DNA of 64,000 nt from Vicingus serpentipes (GTDB lineage: Bacteria > Bacteroidota > Bacteroidia > Flavobacteriales_E > Vicingaceae): NCBI RefSeq assembly GCF_007993035.1, contig NZ_VOOS01000002.1:486294-550293 (forward strand), written 5' to 3'. Position 1 is the first letter of the stretch. The number at the start of each line of letters is the position of its first letter. Below are positions 9,024-17,284 of the stretch, in pieces. The position numbers and the translations under genes are program-made. The notes below the pieces were generated by a model. It was not told the DNA's origin and made no database searches. It worked only from the letters and a program-made list of their open reading frames with translations.

Positions 9024-10042
9024 TTGTAATTATTTAAAGATTCTTGTAAAATTTGTTGTAATTTATTTTTTAAATTAATTGGAGAAATAACCTTAACATT
9101 ATTACCCATAGCAAGTATGTCCATAATGAGTTCCCAAGTTAATCTTACATAAATTGAGATAACCACTTCACCTTTAGTTTTATTGATTATTTTTTGAGAA
9201 TGATGCATTGGCATAGATATTATATATCTTGCTTGATTTGGAGTTAAACTCAATTGAATTTCAACAGGGTCTTTTTCAAAGGCGGTTATACCGTAACAAT
9301 TTTTAAAAAAACTATCAGGGTTGAAATAATCATCAATCTTAAACTTTTCTTCAGTTTGAGTAATACTTATTATTCTATCTAAACCAAAGGTTTTTATATA
9401 ATTTATCTCATTATCATAGCCAATCAAATACCAACGATGCCTAAATTCTTTGAGTAAGTATGGATTTATTTGATACGACTTCACTCCTGCTCCATCATCA
9501 AATTTACGATACTCCATAACAACAGTATTTTTAATTTTTATTGCAGACAATAATGTTGGAAGATATTCACTTCCTTTAACTTCTGGATACTGATCAAATT
9601 GAATGTATTTTTCAATTGAAGAATCCTGTATACTTTCTGATAAATTTATACGGTCAACGATTTTAGATATTGCATATTGAAAATCTTTAAAAACCTTGAT
9701 TCCTTTAAATTGATTTAAAGTATTCACTGCAAACTTTATAGCCTCTTCATCTCTTTCGTTAAGTGATATTTTACTGATGCTATAATTTGAATCCTTATAA
9801 TAATACCCCTTTTCTAATTTAGAATACCTAATTGGCGCATGATAACCTAACAAATCCTCATAACGCATAGCAAACAAATCTTTTTCTATGGTTGAATCAG
9901 AAATTCTTTCACTCCCCATACCATACAATTCTTCTTGACAAGCCTGCTTAAGATCTTGTTTAGATGGATATGGATTATGTTTATTTCTGATTAATTTATC
10001 AATAATATGATAGCGAAAAAGTGCATATTTATTTGAAGGCAT
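9017..10042 (-). CDS. WYL-domain transcriptional regulator
   Basis: A 341-residue cytoplasmic regulator. Residues 1-70 look like a winged helix-turn-helix (LKQACQEELYG...ISDSTIEKDLFAMR). The middle region carries the WYL domain with the diagnostic stretch FRHRWYLIGYDNE and then KTFGLDRI. The C-terminal 80 residues fit the WCX extension. WYL proteins bind nucleic-acid or nucleotide ligands and usually repress defence loci until infection or DNA damage. It follows the ADP-ribosylglycohydrolase gene by 27 bp on the same strand, so both are likely one transcript. Three palindromes O1-O3 around the locus are candidate binding sites. Confidence 0.88.
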   Translation of the reverse strand: MPSNKYALFRYHIIDKLIRNKHNPYPSKQDLKQACQEELYGMGSERISDSTIEKDLFAMRYEDLLGYHAPIRYSKLEKGYYYKDSNYSISKISLNERDEEAIKFAVNTLNQFKGIKVFKDFQYAISKIVDRINLSESIQDSSIEKYIQFDQYPEVKGSEYLPTLLSAIKIKNTVVMEYRKFDDGAGVKSYQINPYLLKEFRHRWYLIGYDNEINYIKTFGLDRIISITQTEEKFKIDDYFNPDSFFKNCYGITAFEKDPVEIQLSLTPNQARYIISMPMHHSQKIINKTKGEVVISIYVRLTWELIMDILAMGNNVKVISPINLKNKLQQILQESLNNYKA

Positions 10043-10069
10043 ATCTTACTAAAATTTTCTTAAATATAA

Positions 10070-10999
10070 TTATTCTAGATTATTTGCAATAGACCTTTCT
10101 GCTAATTCAAACAAATCGTCTTTTCTTGCTAACTTATTAATCCATACCTCGGGTATTTGCTCAAACCCATAATACAATCCTGCTAAGCCTCCTACCACAG
10201 CCCCAGTTGTATCAGAATCTCCGCCTAAGTTAACAGCTTTTAACACTGCATCATAAAAACATTGTGTTGAGAGCAAACACCACAAAGAAGCTTCCAGAGT
10301 ATGAATAACATAACCATCACTTTTAATTTTATCTTCAGGGAAGTCAATCAAAGCTCCTGATAGTATCCTATCAAATTTATCACCCAAAACATCTTCTAAA
10401 TTGTTGCTATTTATATAATCGTTTATATTATTTATAAGCACCTCATAAGCCTGAATAATATTATAATTTTTATAGAGTAACAAGGCGAACTCTAAATAAA
10501 CAAAACAAGAAAAAACAGAGTAAATATGAGCATGTGTTATACTCGACACATCTTTAATCAATTCAAATCGATCTTCAATTGGTTTATCTCGAATAAGATA
10601 AAGTAATGGTAGTATTCTCATTAATGATCCATTCCCATTTGAAAATTCATCTGACTGCCCTGCTTCTATTGGAGAAACCCCTTGAATTAAATTAATAATT
10701 GACAATTGGGTTGTACCACCAATATCAAAAACATCCCCATGAGGAGTCCAATAATTATGCTCATACCAATTAATAAACCTGTTACTTAATTTTTGAAGAG
10801 AAAAAACTTTATCATTTAATGTTTCTATCAAACATAATGTCATTGAAGTATCGTCACTCCAAGTTCCTTTAGGCTGATTATATGTTCCATAACCAGTCAT
10901 AGATGAAATCGGATTTTTTTTTAATTCGTTACGATTTACGAACTCAACCGGAACCCCCAACGCATCACCAACTGCAATTCCAAAAATTATTCTCTTCAC
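10070..10999 (-). CDS. ADP-ribosylglycohydrolase (DraG/ARH family)
   Basis: A 309-residue enzyme of the ADP-ribosylglycohydrolase family, which removes ADP-ribose from proteins or small molecules using two Mg2+ ions. Visible signatures are GIAVGDALGVPVEF (residues 7-20), the metal-binding GTWSDDTSMTLCL (about 45-57) and the C-terminal GGDSDTTGAVVGGLAG (about 257-272). All expected acidic ligands are present, so it should be active. It is encoded between an HNH-like protein and the WYL regulator, with 11-27 bp gaps. Here it might counteract an ADP-ribosylating toxin or reverse modification of DNA or protein (inference). A truncated start of a second, different family member lies at 33300-33386. 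Confidence 0.9.
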   Translation of the reverse strand: MKRIIFGIAVGDALGVPVEFVNRNELKKNPISSMTGYGTYNQPKGTWSDDTSMTLCLIETLNDKVFSLQKLSNRFINWYEHNYWTPHGDVFDIGGTTQLSIINLIQGVSPIEAGQSDEFSNGNGSLMRILPLLYLIRDKPIEDRFELIKDVSSITHAHIYSVFSCFVYLEFALLLYKNYNIIQAYEVLINNINDYINSNNLEDVLGDKFDRILSGALIDFPEDKIKSDGYVIHTLEASLWCLLSTQCFYDAVLKAVNLGGDSDTTGAVVGGLAGLYYGFEQIPEVWINKLARKDDLFELAERSIANNLE

Positions 11000-11010
11000 T
11001 TATATTAGTT

Positions 11011-11376
11011 TTATTTTTTATCATATTCTTTATGACAATCCTTACATAATACTCTTATAACTTTACCTAATTTATCAATAGAATGAATATCAATAAAAAT
11101 ATCTTTAAACTTAGTTAAATCAACATTATAACTGCTAATGTTCCCCTTAAAAGTTTTTTCTTTAAAATTAGAATCTAAAATTTCTGTAATAATATCTACT
11201 CTAGATTCTATATGAGCTGCATCTAATGGTTTCTTCTGTTTTTTACAATCTTGACAAAAACCATTATGGTGTCCTTGATTATATTTATATTTTCTAGTAG
11301 TGTTTTGAACTGAATTTCGACACCAAGCTCCTAAATACTTTTTAAACTCTTCAGCTGTTCCAATAAATGTTGCCAT
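11011..11376 (-). CDS. HNH-like zinc protein
   Basis: A 121-residue protein with a treble-clef/HNH-like layout. FCQDCKK (about residues 40-46) provides the first CxxC, then PLDAAHIESR supplies the D-x-x-H expected for the general-base histidine, and the C-terminal LCKDCHKEYD supplies the second CxxC plus a histidine. It is smaller than most HNH restriction endonucleases and may be a single-domain nuclease or a zinc-ribbon protein. It lies 11 bp upstream of the ADP-ribosylglycohydrolase gene, so they are cotranscribed. Nuclease activity is inferred from the motif alone. Confidence 0.55.
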   Translation of the reverse strand: MATFIGTAEEFKKYLGAWCRNSVQNTTRKYKYNQGHHNGFCQDCKKQKKPLDAAHIESRVDIITEILDSNFKEKTFKGNISSYNVDLTKFKDIFIDIHSIDKLGKVIRVLCKDCHKEYDKK

Positions 11377-11431
11377 AAATAATATATTATGTTAAGCCAA
11401 AGATAATTTTTTAATAGCTTCTATTTTAAAA

Positions 11432-11974
11432 CTAAAAAAACATAGCCTTAGAATACCCCAATGAAGACATTGCTTTTTGTAAATAAGAAATAGCTCTTAT
11501 CTTAACACTCGCAACTTGCTTCGAAGGTATATTTAACTTGTCAGCTATTTCATTATAACTAAGCTCCTCAAAATAAACCATACTTATAACATCTGCATGC
11601 CTTGAAGGTAAATTAGCCAATACTTCCTTTAATATCTTATGGTTCATTTTATAATTTATCAACTGGTCAGAAACATCACTTGTTTTTAAAGCATATTCAC
11701 TTTTTGAAATACCCTTAGTCTGAAGTTCATATTTATGACTTTTACTTCTACAATAATCAATAAAAACATTATTAGTTATTGTTCTAACCCATGCTCCTAA
11801 AGCTCCTTTTTCATTATTATATTTACTAAAATTCAAATAAATTTTAACATATATATCTTGTTCTAGGTCTTTAATAAGTTCATAAGAACAACCCTTACTT
11901 TTAAGTATAGAAGTAATTAATGGTTTAAATTTTGAAATTACTTGTTGTAAATTTTCTTCAGATTGTGGTTTCAT
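11432..11974 (-). CDS. Sigma-70 family RNA polymerase sigma factor
   Basis: A 180-residue sigma factor with region 2 (LEQDIYVKIYLNFSKY...LGAWVRTITNNVFIDYCR, about residues 28-78) and region 4 (LPSRHADVISMVYFEELSYNEIADKLNI then KIRAISYLQKAM, about 122-170). No region 1 or 3 is seen, so it is of the ECF type. No anti-sigma factor gene is adjacent, unlike the second ECF sigma at 43512. It precedes the HNH/ARH/WYL genes on the same strand, so it may start transcription of this cluster or belong to the mobile region. Operator-like palindrome O3 lies about 160 bp upstream. Confidence 0.88.
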   Translation of the reverse strand: MKPQSEENLQQVISKFKPLITSILKSKGCSYELIKDLEQDIYVKIYLNFSKYNNEKGALGAWVRTITNNVFIDYCRSKSHKYELQTKGISKSEYALKTSDVSDQLINYKMNHKILKEVLANLPSRHADVISMVYFEELSYNEIADKLNIPSKQVASVKIRAISYLQKAMSSLGYSKAMFF

Positions 11975-12135
11975 AATAAAGTAGTTTTTTTAGTTTGTAA
12001 ATAATTTCTGCATCACAGTCCTCATATTATTATGATATAAGGACTTGTATTGATTAAGCTTTGATCATTTTAAACCAGTAAAAACTCTTCATCTTTTTTT
12101 CATTTTTTAGTTAATTCTCTTTATTTTACGAAGGA

Positions 12136-12158
12136 AGAACGTATCCTTTTTACGTTCT
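12136..12158. promoter_or_regulatory. Operator-like palindrome O3 (AGAACGTA-N7-TACGTTCT)
   Basis: A perfect 8-bp inverted repeat with a 7-bp centre, and the third member of the AACGTA-N7-TACGTT family. It overlaps the stop of the small gene at 12157 and lies about 162 bp upstream of the sigma-factor start. A T-rich run follows on the + strand, so it could alternatively be a + strand terminator, but the shared sequence and spacing with O1 and O2 argue for an operator. Confidence 0.45.
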
Positions 12159-12360
12159 ACTTTTTTATTTTAAAAAATCTTATAAAATCTTCTTTTAAGA
12201 TCAATTTATCATATTTAATTATGTTTTCTATTGCTTCCGTAGCTGCTATTTCTTGCACAACATTCATACTTACTAAACAATACTTCTTAAAATTAGATTC
12301 ACTTAATAAACACTTAAATAAATCGTATTCTCCCCTATTATTTAGCTTAAATCTTCTCAT
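12157..12360 (-). CDS. Small hypothetical protein (67 aa)
   Basis: A 67-residue basic, helical polypeptide (MRRFKLNNRGEYDLFKCLL...). It has no recognisable domain, signal peptide or membrane segment. It is transcribed in the same direction as the sigma-factor gene 180 bp downstream. The stop overlaps palindrome O3. No codon-use oddity is evident. It could be a small regulator or a chance frame. Confidence 0.35.
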   Translation of the reverse strand: MRRFKLNNRGEYDLFKCLLSESNFKKYCLVSMNVVQEIAATEAIENIIKYDKLILKEDFIRFFKIKK

Positions 12361-12475
12361 TTAAATTTCATTTATTTAGTTACAATTATTACCTAACGAT
12401 GAAAAATGATAATTACATCATTTATTAAAAAAAACTTATATGCTGCTTTTCTCTAATTAAATCGTAAAGGGTTGT

Positions 12476-13045
12476 ATGGAAAATATTTTAATAAAAAGAT
12501 TTGCAGAACTAAGCCAACTTGAACCTAACATTAATAATTGGTCAACACTTAATTTTAAGGGCAATCCTCCTAGATTAATAAGACTTAAAATGATTGATTC
12601 GTTATTAAAAGCTTTACAACTAAACTGTAATTATTCAGAGCTTATTAAAGGTAATTTCATTAATCATATTGAAATTGATTACCATAAATTAATTGAACTT
12701 ATAGGTACAGAAATTCCTGAAATAAGTTCCATTATAGATTTTGAAGAAAATAGTCTTGCTTTTGGGTTACCTTATATGTTTGAAGGCTTATTAAGATATA
12801 GGCTAACTTTTCAAAGCTTAAAAGATGTAAATGCAGGAGTATTAATGTGTAGAGGTATGCATTTAGCTCAAGTTGTATTAACAAACAAAATAACAAAAGA
12901 CTTAGAACCTCATATAGAATTAGTTGATAAAATTATTGGTTATTTATTGAACCCAAGAGATATTAATTTTCCAGAAAAAGACCTAATTGATAAATATAAC
13001 TTTCCTGATGATGACTTATTAGAAATAGACATTATGTGGATGTAA
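12476..13045 (+). CDS. Hypothetical protein (189 aa)
   Basis: A 189-residue soluble, mostly helical, acidic-tailed protein whose family I do not recognise. It has leucine-rich helices (RLIRLKMIDSLLKALQLN, KDLEPHIELVDKIIGYLL) and an acidic C-terminus (DDDLLEIDIMWM), with no signal peptide, membrane segment or catalytic motif. It is divergent from the small gene at 12360 across a 115-bp promoter region and convergent with the gene at 13133. Its location inside the WYL cluster is the only hint to function. Confidence 0.45.
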   Translation: MENILIKRFAELSQLEPNINNWSTLNFKGNPPRLIRLKMIDSLLKALQLNCNYSELIKGNFINHIEIDYHKLIELIGTEIPEISSIIDFEENSLAFGLPYMFEGLLRYRLTFQSLKDVNAGVLMCRGMHLAQVVLTNKITKDLEPHIELVDKIIGYLLNPRDINFPEKDLIDKYNFPDDDLLEIDIMWM

Positions 13046-13132
13046 AAAGATATGATAAAATAATATATCCTCTATTTCATTTAATATATTTTTTAATTCT
13101 TCATTCATCTCCTTTAATTGTTTATCAATATT

Positions 13133-13990
13133 TCAATAGGGCCAAATATATTGTTCGAATTGATATTTATTGAAAATTCTATAAAGATTAACCTCTCCAT
13201 TTTTTATTTTTAAAAATCTTCTATATTTAGAATAATCAAAATCACAAATACTATTTACAAAATATTTATCTTTTTCTCTATTGTATTCAACATAACCATT
13301 TTCCCATAAACAAATCAACTCGAGTAATAATTCAATATCTTCATTAGATTTAACTCCAGATGATCTTAACCCCGACATTATATCTTTCCTTTTTGAATGT
13401 TTGAATTTATATTTGATAGTATATTTTTTCTTGGGGTAAGCTTTAATCATTTCTTCAAATATTAAAAGTTTGTCTTTTACCCTAATATGTAATTTATCAA
13501 ATTCTACTGATGCAATTTCATTAATTATAGAGTCAGCAAAAAGAATTGAATTCTTTTTAAAATCATTATCAGAATGCATTTTTTTATATGCTAAATTAGC
13601 ATCCTCTAACTGATTAATGTAACTCAAGTACTCTTCAAAATACAATTCATTTTTTCTATTTGCAAATTGAAGAGATACTTCTATACCTAAGCATTTAATT
13701 AAATCATTGATTTCAAAATAATCAGATATACCATCATTTATAAATCGAAAGACAATATGGTTATCATAAAAATGATCTTCAAGAATTTCATTAGTTCCAC
13801 ATACCTCATATAATCTGATTAAAAACAATCTTATATCATCTTTTGAAAAAAGCCTTCTTACACCTAAAATTTTCATTAATGAATATAAAAGTTTTACCTT
13901 ATATAAAAACTCTATCTCATTATTTTCATTTTTAAAATATAAATCTTCAGGTTTAGCTGTATACTTTACTATTGATTTTACAGTTTTCAA
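13133..13990 (-). CDS. Hypothetical protein (285 aa)
   Basis: A 285-residue lysine-rich soluble protein with no recognisable domain. The central part (KDKLLIFEEMIKAYPKKKY then KHSKRKDIMSGLRSSGV) is strongly basic and could contact nucleic acid. The last 60 residues are aromatic-rich (YSKYRRFLKIKNGEVNLYRI). It ends 87 bp from the convergent gene at 13045. A decayed gene lies upstream on the same strand, so this may be the surviving member of a degrading pair. Confidence 0.45.
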   Translation of the reverse strand: MKTVKSIVKYTAKPEDLYFKNENNEIEFLYKVKLLYSLMKILGVRRLFSKDDIRLFLIRLYEVCGTNEILEDHFYDNHIVFRFINDGISDYFEINDLIKCLGIEVSLQFANRKNELYFEEYLSYINQLEDANLAYKKMHSDNDFKKNSILFADSIINEIASVEFDKLHIRVKDKLLIFEEMIKAYPKKKYTIKYKFKHSKRKDIMSGLRSSGVKSNEDIELLLELICLWENGYVEYNREKDKYFVNSICDFDYSKYRRFLKIKNGEVNLYRIFNKYQFEQYIWPY

Positions 13991-14047
13991 TATTAATATG
14001 ATTAGAATTACTTTTTAAAAATAAATAAAACATATTAAAGAAGGTTA

Positions 14048-14373
14048 CTATGAATTATCAAATTCAAGAATTTCGATAATTAAATCAAAATTATAGTATT
14101 CGTAAGTAAGCCCTAAATTTATTCCACCTGGATTATCTATATCCTAACTTGTAATTTCAAAATCATCACATTTAACATCTTTTACAACTTCAGATAATTC
14201 ATACCCATATTCAGTTAAGAAAACAAACTCATTACTCCATAAATAAGCCAACTAAATCAAATTCACTTCTTTTTCATTTAAATATCTATCTAAAACATAA
14301 ATATTATTAAAATGTTTTAAAAGATTAGCATATTTATCGACAGTAAGGCTATTAATTCTTCTTTAGATTTCAT
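14048..14373 (-). pseudogene. Decayed small gene, in-frame stops and one frameshift
   Basis: From an ATG at 14373 the frame reads MKSKEELIALLS and then shifts. The continuing frame reads KYANLLKHFNNIYVLDRYL, then LTEYGYELSEVVKDVKCDD, then DIDNPGGINLGLTYEYYNF, ending EILEFDNS at a stop at 14048-14050. Two internal stop codons and one frame shift interrupt an otherwise coherent protein of about 105 residues. The family is not recognised. The 284 bp between here and the DUF2130 gene hold no gene I can see. Confidence 0.6.
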
Positions 14374-14657
14374 TTTAATATAATTTTTTTTTATAACGAT
14401 ACTTTCCTATTTTATATAATGTATTTTTAATTCGTAAAGTATTCTAGGCAATTAAGTTTAATAAATACTTTACCAGAACTTTATATTTTAGAACATTCAC
14501 TATATGTTTCTGAGTTAAATAAACTCTATACGCAACTTCAGTTGATCTAAAAGTAATATCTAATAATATACTATATTAGAATTAAAAAAAATTTATTCAT
14601 TGATGTAATTAAAAAATTATTACGTTAATTGTTAAATATATTTTAATAAGCATAACT

Positions 14658-15935
14658 ATGAACGATATCATTTGCCCTAACTGTAAAAAAGTCTTTAAAG
14701 TCGATGAAGCTGGATTTGCAGATATTTTAAAACAAGTTCGCGACCATAAATTTGAAGAAGAATTAAAAGAAAGAATGCTTTTAGCTGAAAAAGATAAAAC
14801 AGATGCTATAAAACTTGCTGAAGCAGACCTTAGAAATTCATTCCAAGAAAAAATTAATAATAAAGACAAAGTAATTGCTGAGCTTAAATCTCAAAATGAG
14901 AAAGAACTTTCAGAAAAGTTATACAAAAAAGAAACCGAAATAGCTGAAATGAAAGCTAAAATAGAAAGTTCTGAACTTCAAAAAAAATTAGATGTATCTG
15001 AGGCAATAAAATTAATTGAAAAAGAACGTGACAATTTAGCAAATGAATTGAAAATAAAAGATACAGAAAAAGAATTACTTGAAAAATCTATAAAAGAACA
15101 ATTCAATAATAAACTTAATGCGAAAGACGAATCAATAAAATTAAAAGATGAAGAAATTTCTCGTTTAAAAGATTTTAAGCAAAAGCTTTCAACTAAAATG
15201 GTCGGAGAAACCCTTGAACAACATTGTGAAATTGAATTTAATAAATTACGTCCCACCGCATTTCAAAATGCGTACTTTGAAAAAGATAATGATTCAAGAG
15301 CTGGAACTAAAGGTGACTTTATCTACAAAGAAACTGATGATGAAGGAAATGAAATTATTTCAATTATGTTTGAAATGAAGAATGAAAATGATGAAACTTC
15401 TTCAAAAAAGAAAAATGAAGACTTTTTTGCAAAATTAGATAAAGACAGAAATAACAAGAATTGTGAATATGCGGTTTTAGTATCACTTTTAGAATCTGAA
15501 AATGAATTCTATAATACAGGAATTGTTGATGTTTCACACAAATACAATAAGATGTATGTAGTACGACCTCAATTTTTTATCCCTATTATAACTCTTCTTA
15601 GAAATGCTGCTATGAATTCATTGAAATATAAGCAAGAATTAAATTTAATGAGAAACCAAAACGTCGATATTACCAACTTTGAAGAAAAGATTGATGCTTT
15701 CAGAAAAGGATTTGCGTACAATTATGATTTAGCGAGCCGTAAATTTAAAACTGCAATTGATGAGATTGATAAAACAATTACTCATCTCCAAAAAACAAAA
15801 GATGCTTTACTCTCTTCTGAAAACAACCTTAGGTTGGCTAATAATAAAGCTGATGATTTAACAATAAAAAAACTAACTCACGGTAATCCAACAATGAAAG
15901 AAAAGTTTGATGGACTCTCAAATAAGGCAAATTAA
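14658..15935 (+). CDS. DUF2130 family protein
   Basis: A 425-residue cytoplasmic protein. It starts with a CPNCKKVF zinc-ribbon-like pair (residues 6-13), followed by a long charged coiled coil (about 30-190, rich in E/K), then the conserved DUF2130 domain. Within that domain, [20 protein letters not shown] and [17 protein letters not shown] carry the spaced D...E-x-K pattern expected of a PD-(D/E)XK-type fold. The sequence clearly fits DUF2130; the nuclease relationship is from general knowledge of this family. It lies upstream of the restriction-modification operon on the same strand (139-bp gap) and may be an accessory defence or repair factor. Confidence 0.8.
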   Translation: MNDIICPNCKKVFKVDEAGFADILKQVRDHKFEEELKERMLLAEKDKTDAIKLAEADLRNSFQEKINNKDKVIAELKSQNEKELSEKLYKKETEIAEMKAKIESSELQKKLDVSEAIKLIEKERDNLANELKIKDTEKELLEKSIKEQFNNKLNAKDESIKLKDEEISRLKDFKQKLSTKMVGETLEQHCEIEFNKLRPTAFQNAYFEKDNDSRAGTKGDFIYKETDDEGNEIISIMFEMKNENDETSSKKKNEDFFAKLDKDRNNKNCEYAVLVSLLESENEFYNTGIVDVSHKYNKMYVVRPQFFIPIITLLRNAAMNSLKYKQELNLMRNQNVDITNFEEKIDAFRKGFAYNYDLASRKFKTAIDEIDKTITHLQKTKDALLSSENNLRLANNKADDLTIKKLTHGNPTMKEKFDGLSNKAN

Positions 15936-16074
15936 ATTTTTCAAAAGTAACATCGAACTGTATTAATAAAATTGAAAAGCCTATTGTTATTTGATTTAAT
16001 GAAAAAAAGATTTTTTAACCATCATAATCAAATTGAATAATTAACTTTAAAATCTTAAAATAAAAGACTTAAAA

Positions 16075-17283
16075 TTGAACAACAATAAATTGAAATTCAT
16101 TGATCTTTTTGCTGGATGTGGAGGTTTAAGTGAAGGATTTTACAAACAAGGTTTTAAAAGTTTGACTCATGTTGAAATTGATCATCATGCTTGTAAAACT
16201 TTAAAAACCAGAATGAAATATTATGGATATAATGATAATGATGTAAATGTTTTAGAAGAAGACATAACGTCTGAGGATATCATTTCCAAAATTGAATCTC
16301 ATGTAAAAAATAAAACTGTTGATGTCATTATTGGTGGTCCTCCTTGTCAAAGTTTTTCTAGTCTAGGTAGAGCAAAAGATGAAAATGGAATGGCAGATGA
16401 CCCTAGAAACTTTTTATTTGAAAGCTATATTAAAGTACTTAATCGATTTCAACCCAAAGTATTTGTATTTGAAAATGTTACAGGATTATTAAGTGCTAAA
16501 ATAAATGGTAAACCAATAATCAATATTATATTAAAAGAACTTGGGAAGAAATACAATTTATTAAAAGATATTGATCAAATGGTTTTAAATTCATGTGATT
16601 ATGGTGTTCCGCAAATTAGAAAAAGAGTTATTTTAATTGGAACACGAAAGGACCTTAAAATAAAACCTTCTATAATCTATAAAGGCATAATCAAAACTCA
16701 CACTAATCCTGATAGTAAAACTAATAATGAAACTAATCTAAAAGATTTTGTAACTGTTAAAGATGCTATATCGGACCTTCCAAAAATAAAACCCGGTGAA
16801 GGAAAACCAATATTAAAACATGAAGTAAAATCAAATAATGAATATCTTTCTAAAATAAGAAACTTTAATGATTGTGAGATTCGAGATCATGTAGCAAGAA
16901 CTCATAACCTTTCTGATAAGATGCGTTATAAAATAATGAGTAAAAACAAATGGACATTTGCGGAGTTACTTGAAAAAAAACCATCACTTAATCATAATAA
17001 ACAACGTGTATTCAATAATAGTTATGTTGTTCAATTTTGGGATAAACCTGCAAGAACTATTATTGCTCATTTATATAAAGATGGTAATCAATTTATACAC
17101 CCTGACCACACACAAGAAAGGACTTTAACTGCTAGAGAAGCTGCTAGACTTCAATCTTTCCCTGACGATTTTGTATTTGAAGGTTCTAGAACACAACAAT
17201 ACAAGCAAATAGGTAACGCAGTCCCTCCAATGATGGCTGAAGCTATTGCAAAAAGCATAAAACAGGTATTAGAAGATATTTAA
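16075..17283 (+). CDS. DNA (cytosine-5) methyltransferase, first of a tandem pair
   Basis: A 402-residue m5C methyltransferase of restriction-modification type. Motif I FIDLFAGCGGLSEGF (residues 8-22), catalytic motif IV GGPPCQSFSS (about 84-93), motif VI FENVTG (about 132-137), motif VIII QIRKRV and motif X QIGNAVPP (about 378-385) are intact. No ATG is available before the motifs, and an in-frame stop lies just upstream, so translation most likely starts at the TTG at 16075. It is followed one base later by a second methyltransferase. In LlaJI-type systems two methyltransferases protect the two strands of an asymmetric site. It should protect host DNA against the McrB/McrC-like subunits encoded downstream. 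Confidence 0.92.
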   Translation: MNNNKLKFIDLFAGCGGLSEGFYKQGFKSLTHVEIDHHACKTLKTRMKYYGYNDNDVNVLEEDITSEDIISKIESHVKNKTVDVIIGGPPCQSFSSLGRAKDENGMADDPRNFLFESYIKVLNRFQPKVFVFENVTGLLSAKINGKPIINIILKELGKKYNLLKDIDQMVLNSCDYGVPQIRKRVILIGTRKDLKIKPSIIYKGIIKTHTNPDSKTNNETNLKDFVTVKDAISDLPKIKPGEGKPILKHEVKSNNEYLSKIRNFNDCEIRDHVARTHNLSDKMRYKIMSKNKWTFAELLEKKPSLNHNKQRVFNNSYVVQFWDKPARTIIAHLYKDGNQFIHPDHTQERTLTAREAARLQSFPDDFVFEGSRTQQYKQIGNAVPPMMAEAIAKSIKQVLEDI

Positions 17284-17284
17284 T

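Noticed and set aside
12121..12160. O3 palindrome as only a terminator
   Set aside because: The T-run is on the + strand, where no gene ends, and the arms and 7-bp spacing match two other sites in promoter positions.
14374..14657. A further gene between the decayed gene and the DUF2130 gene
   Set aside because: No frame with protein-like content longer than a few dozen codons; AT-rich with many stops on both strands. I see nothing supportable.
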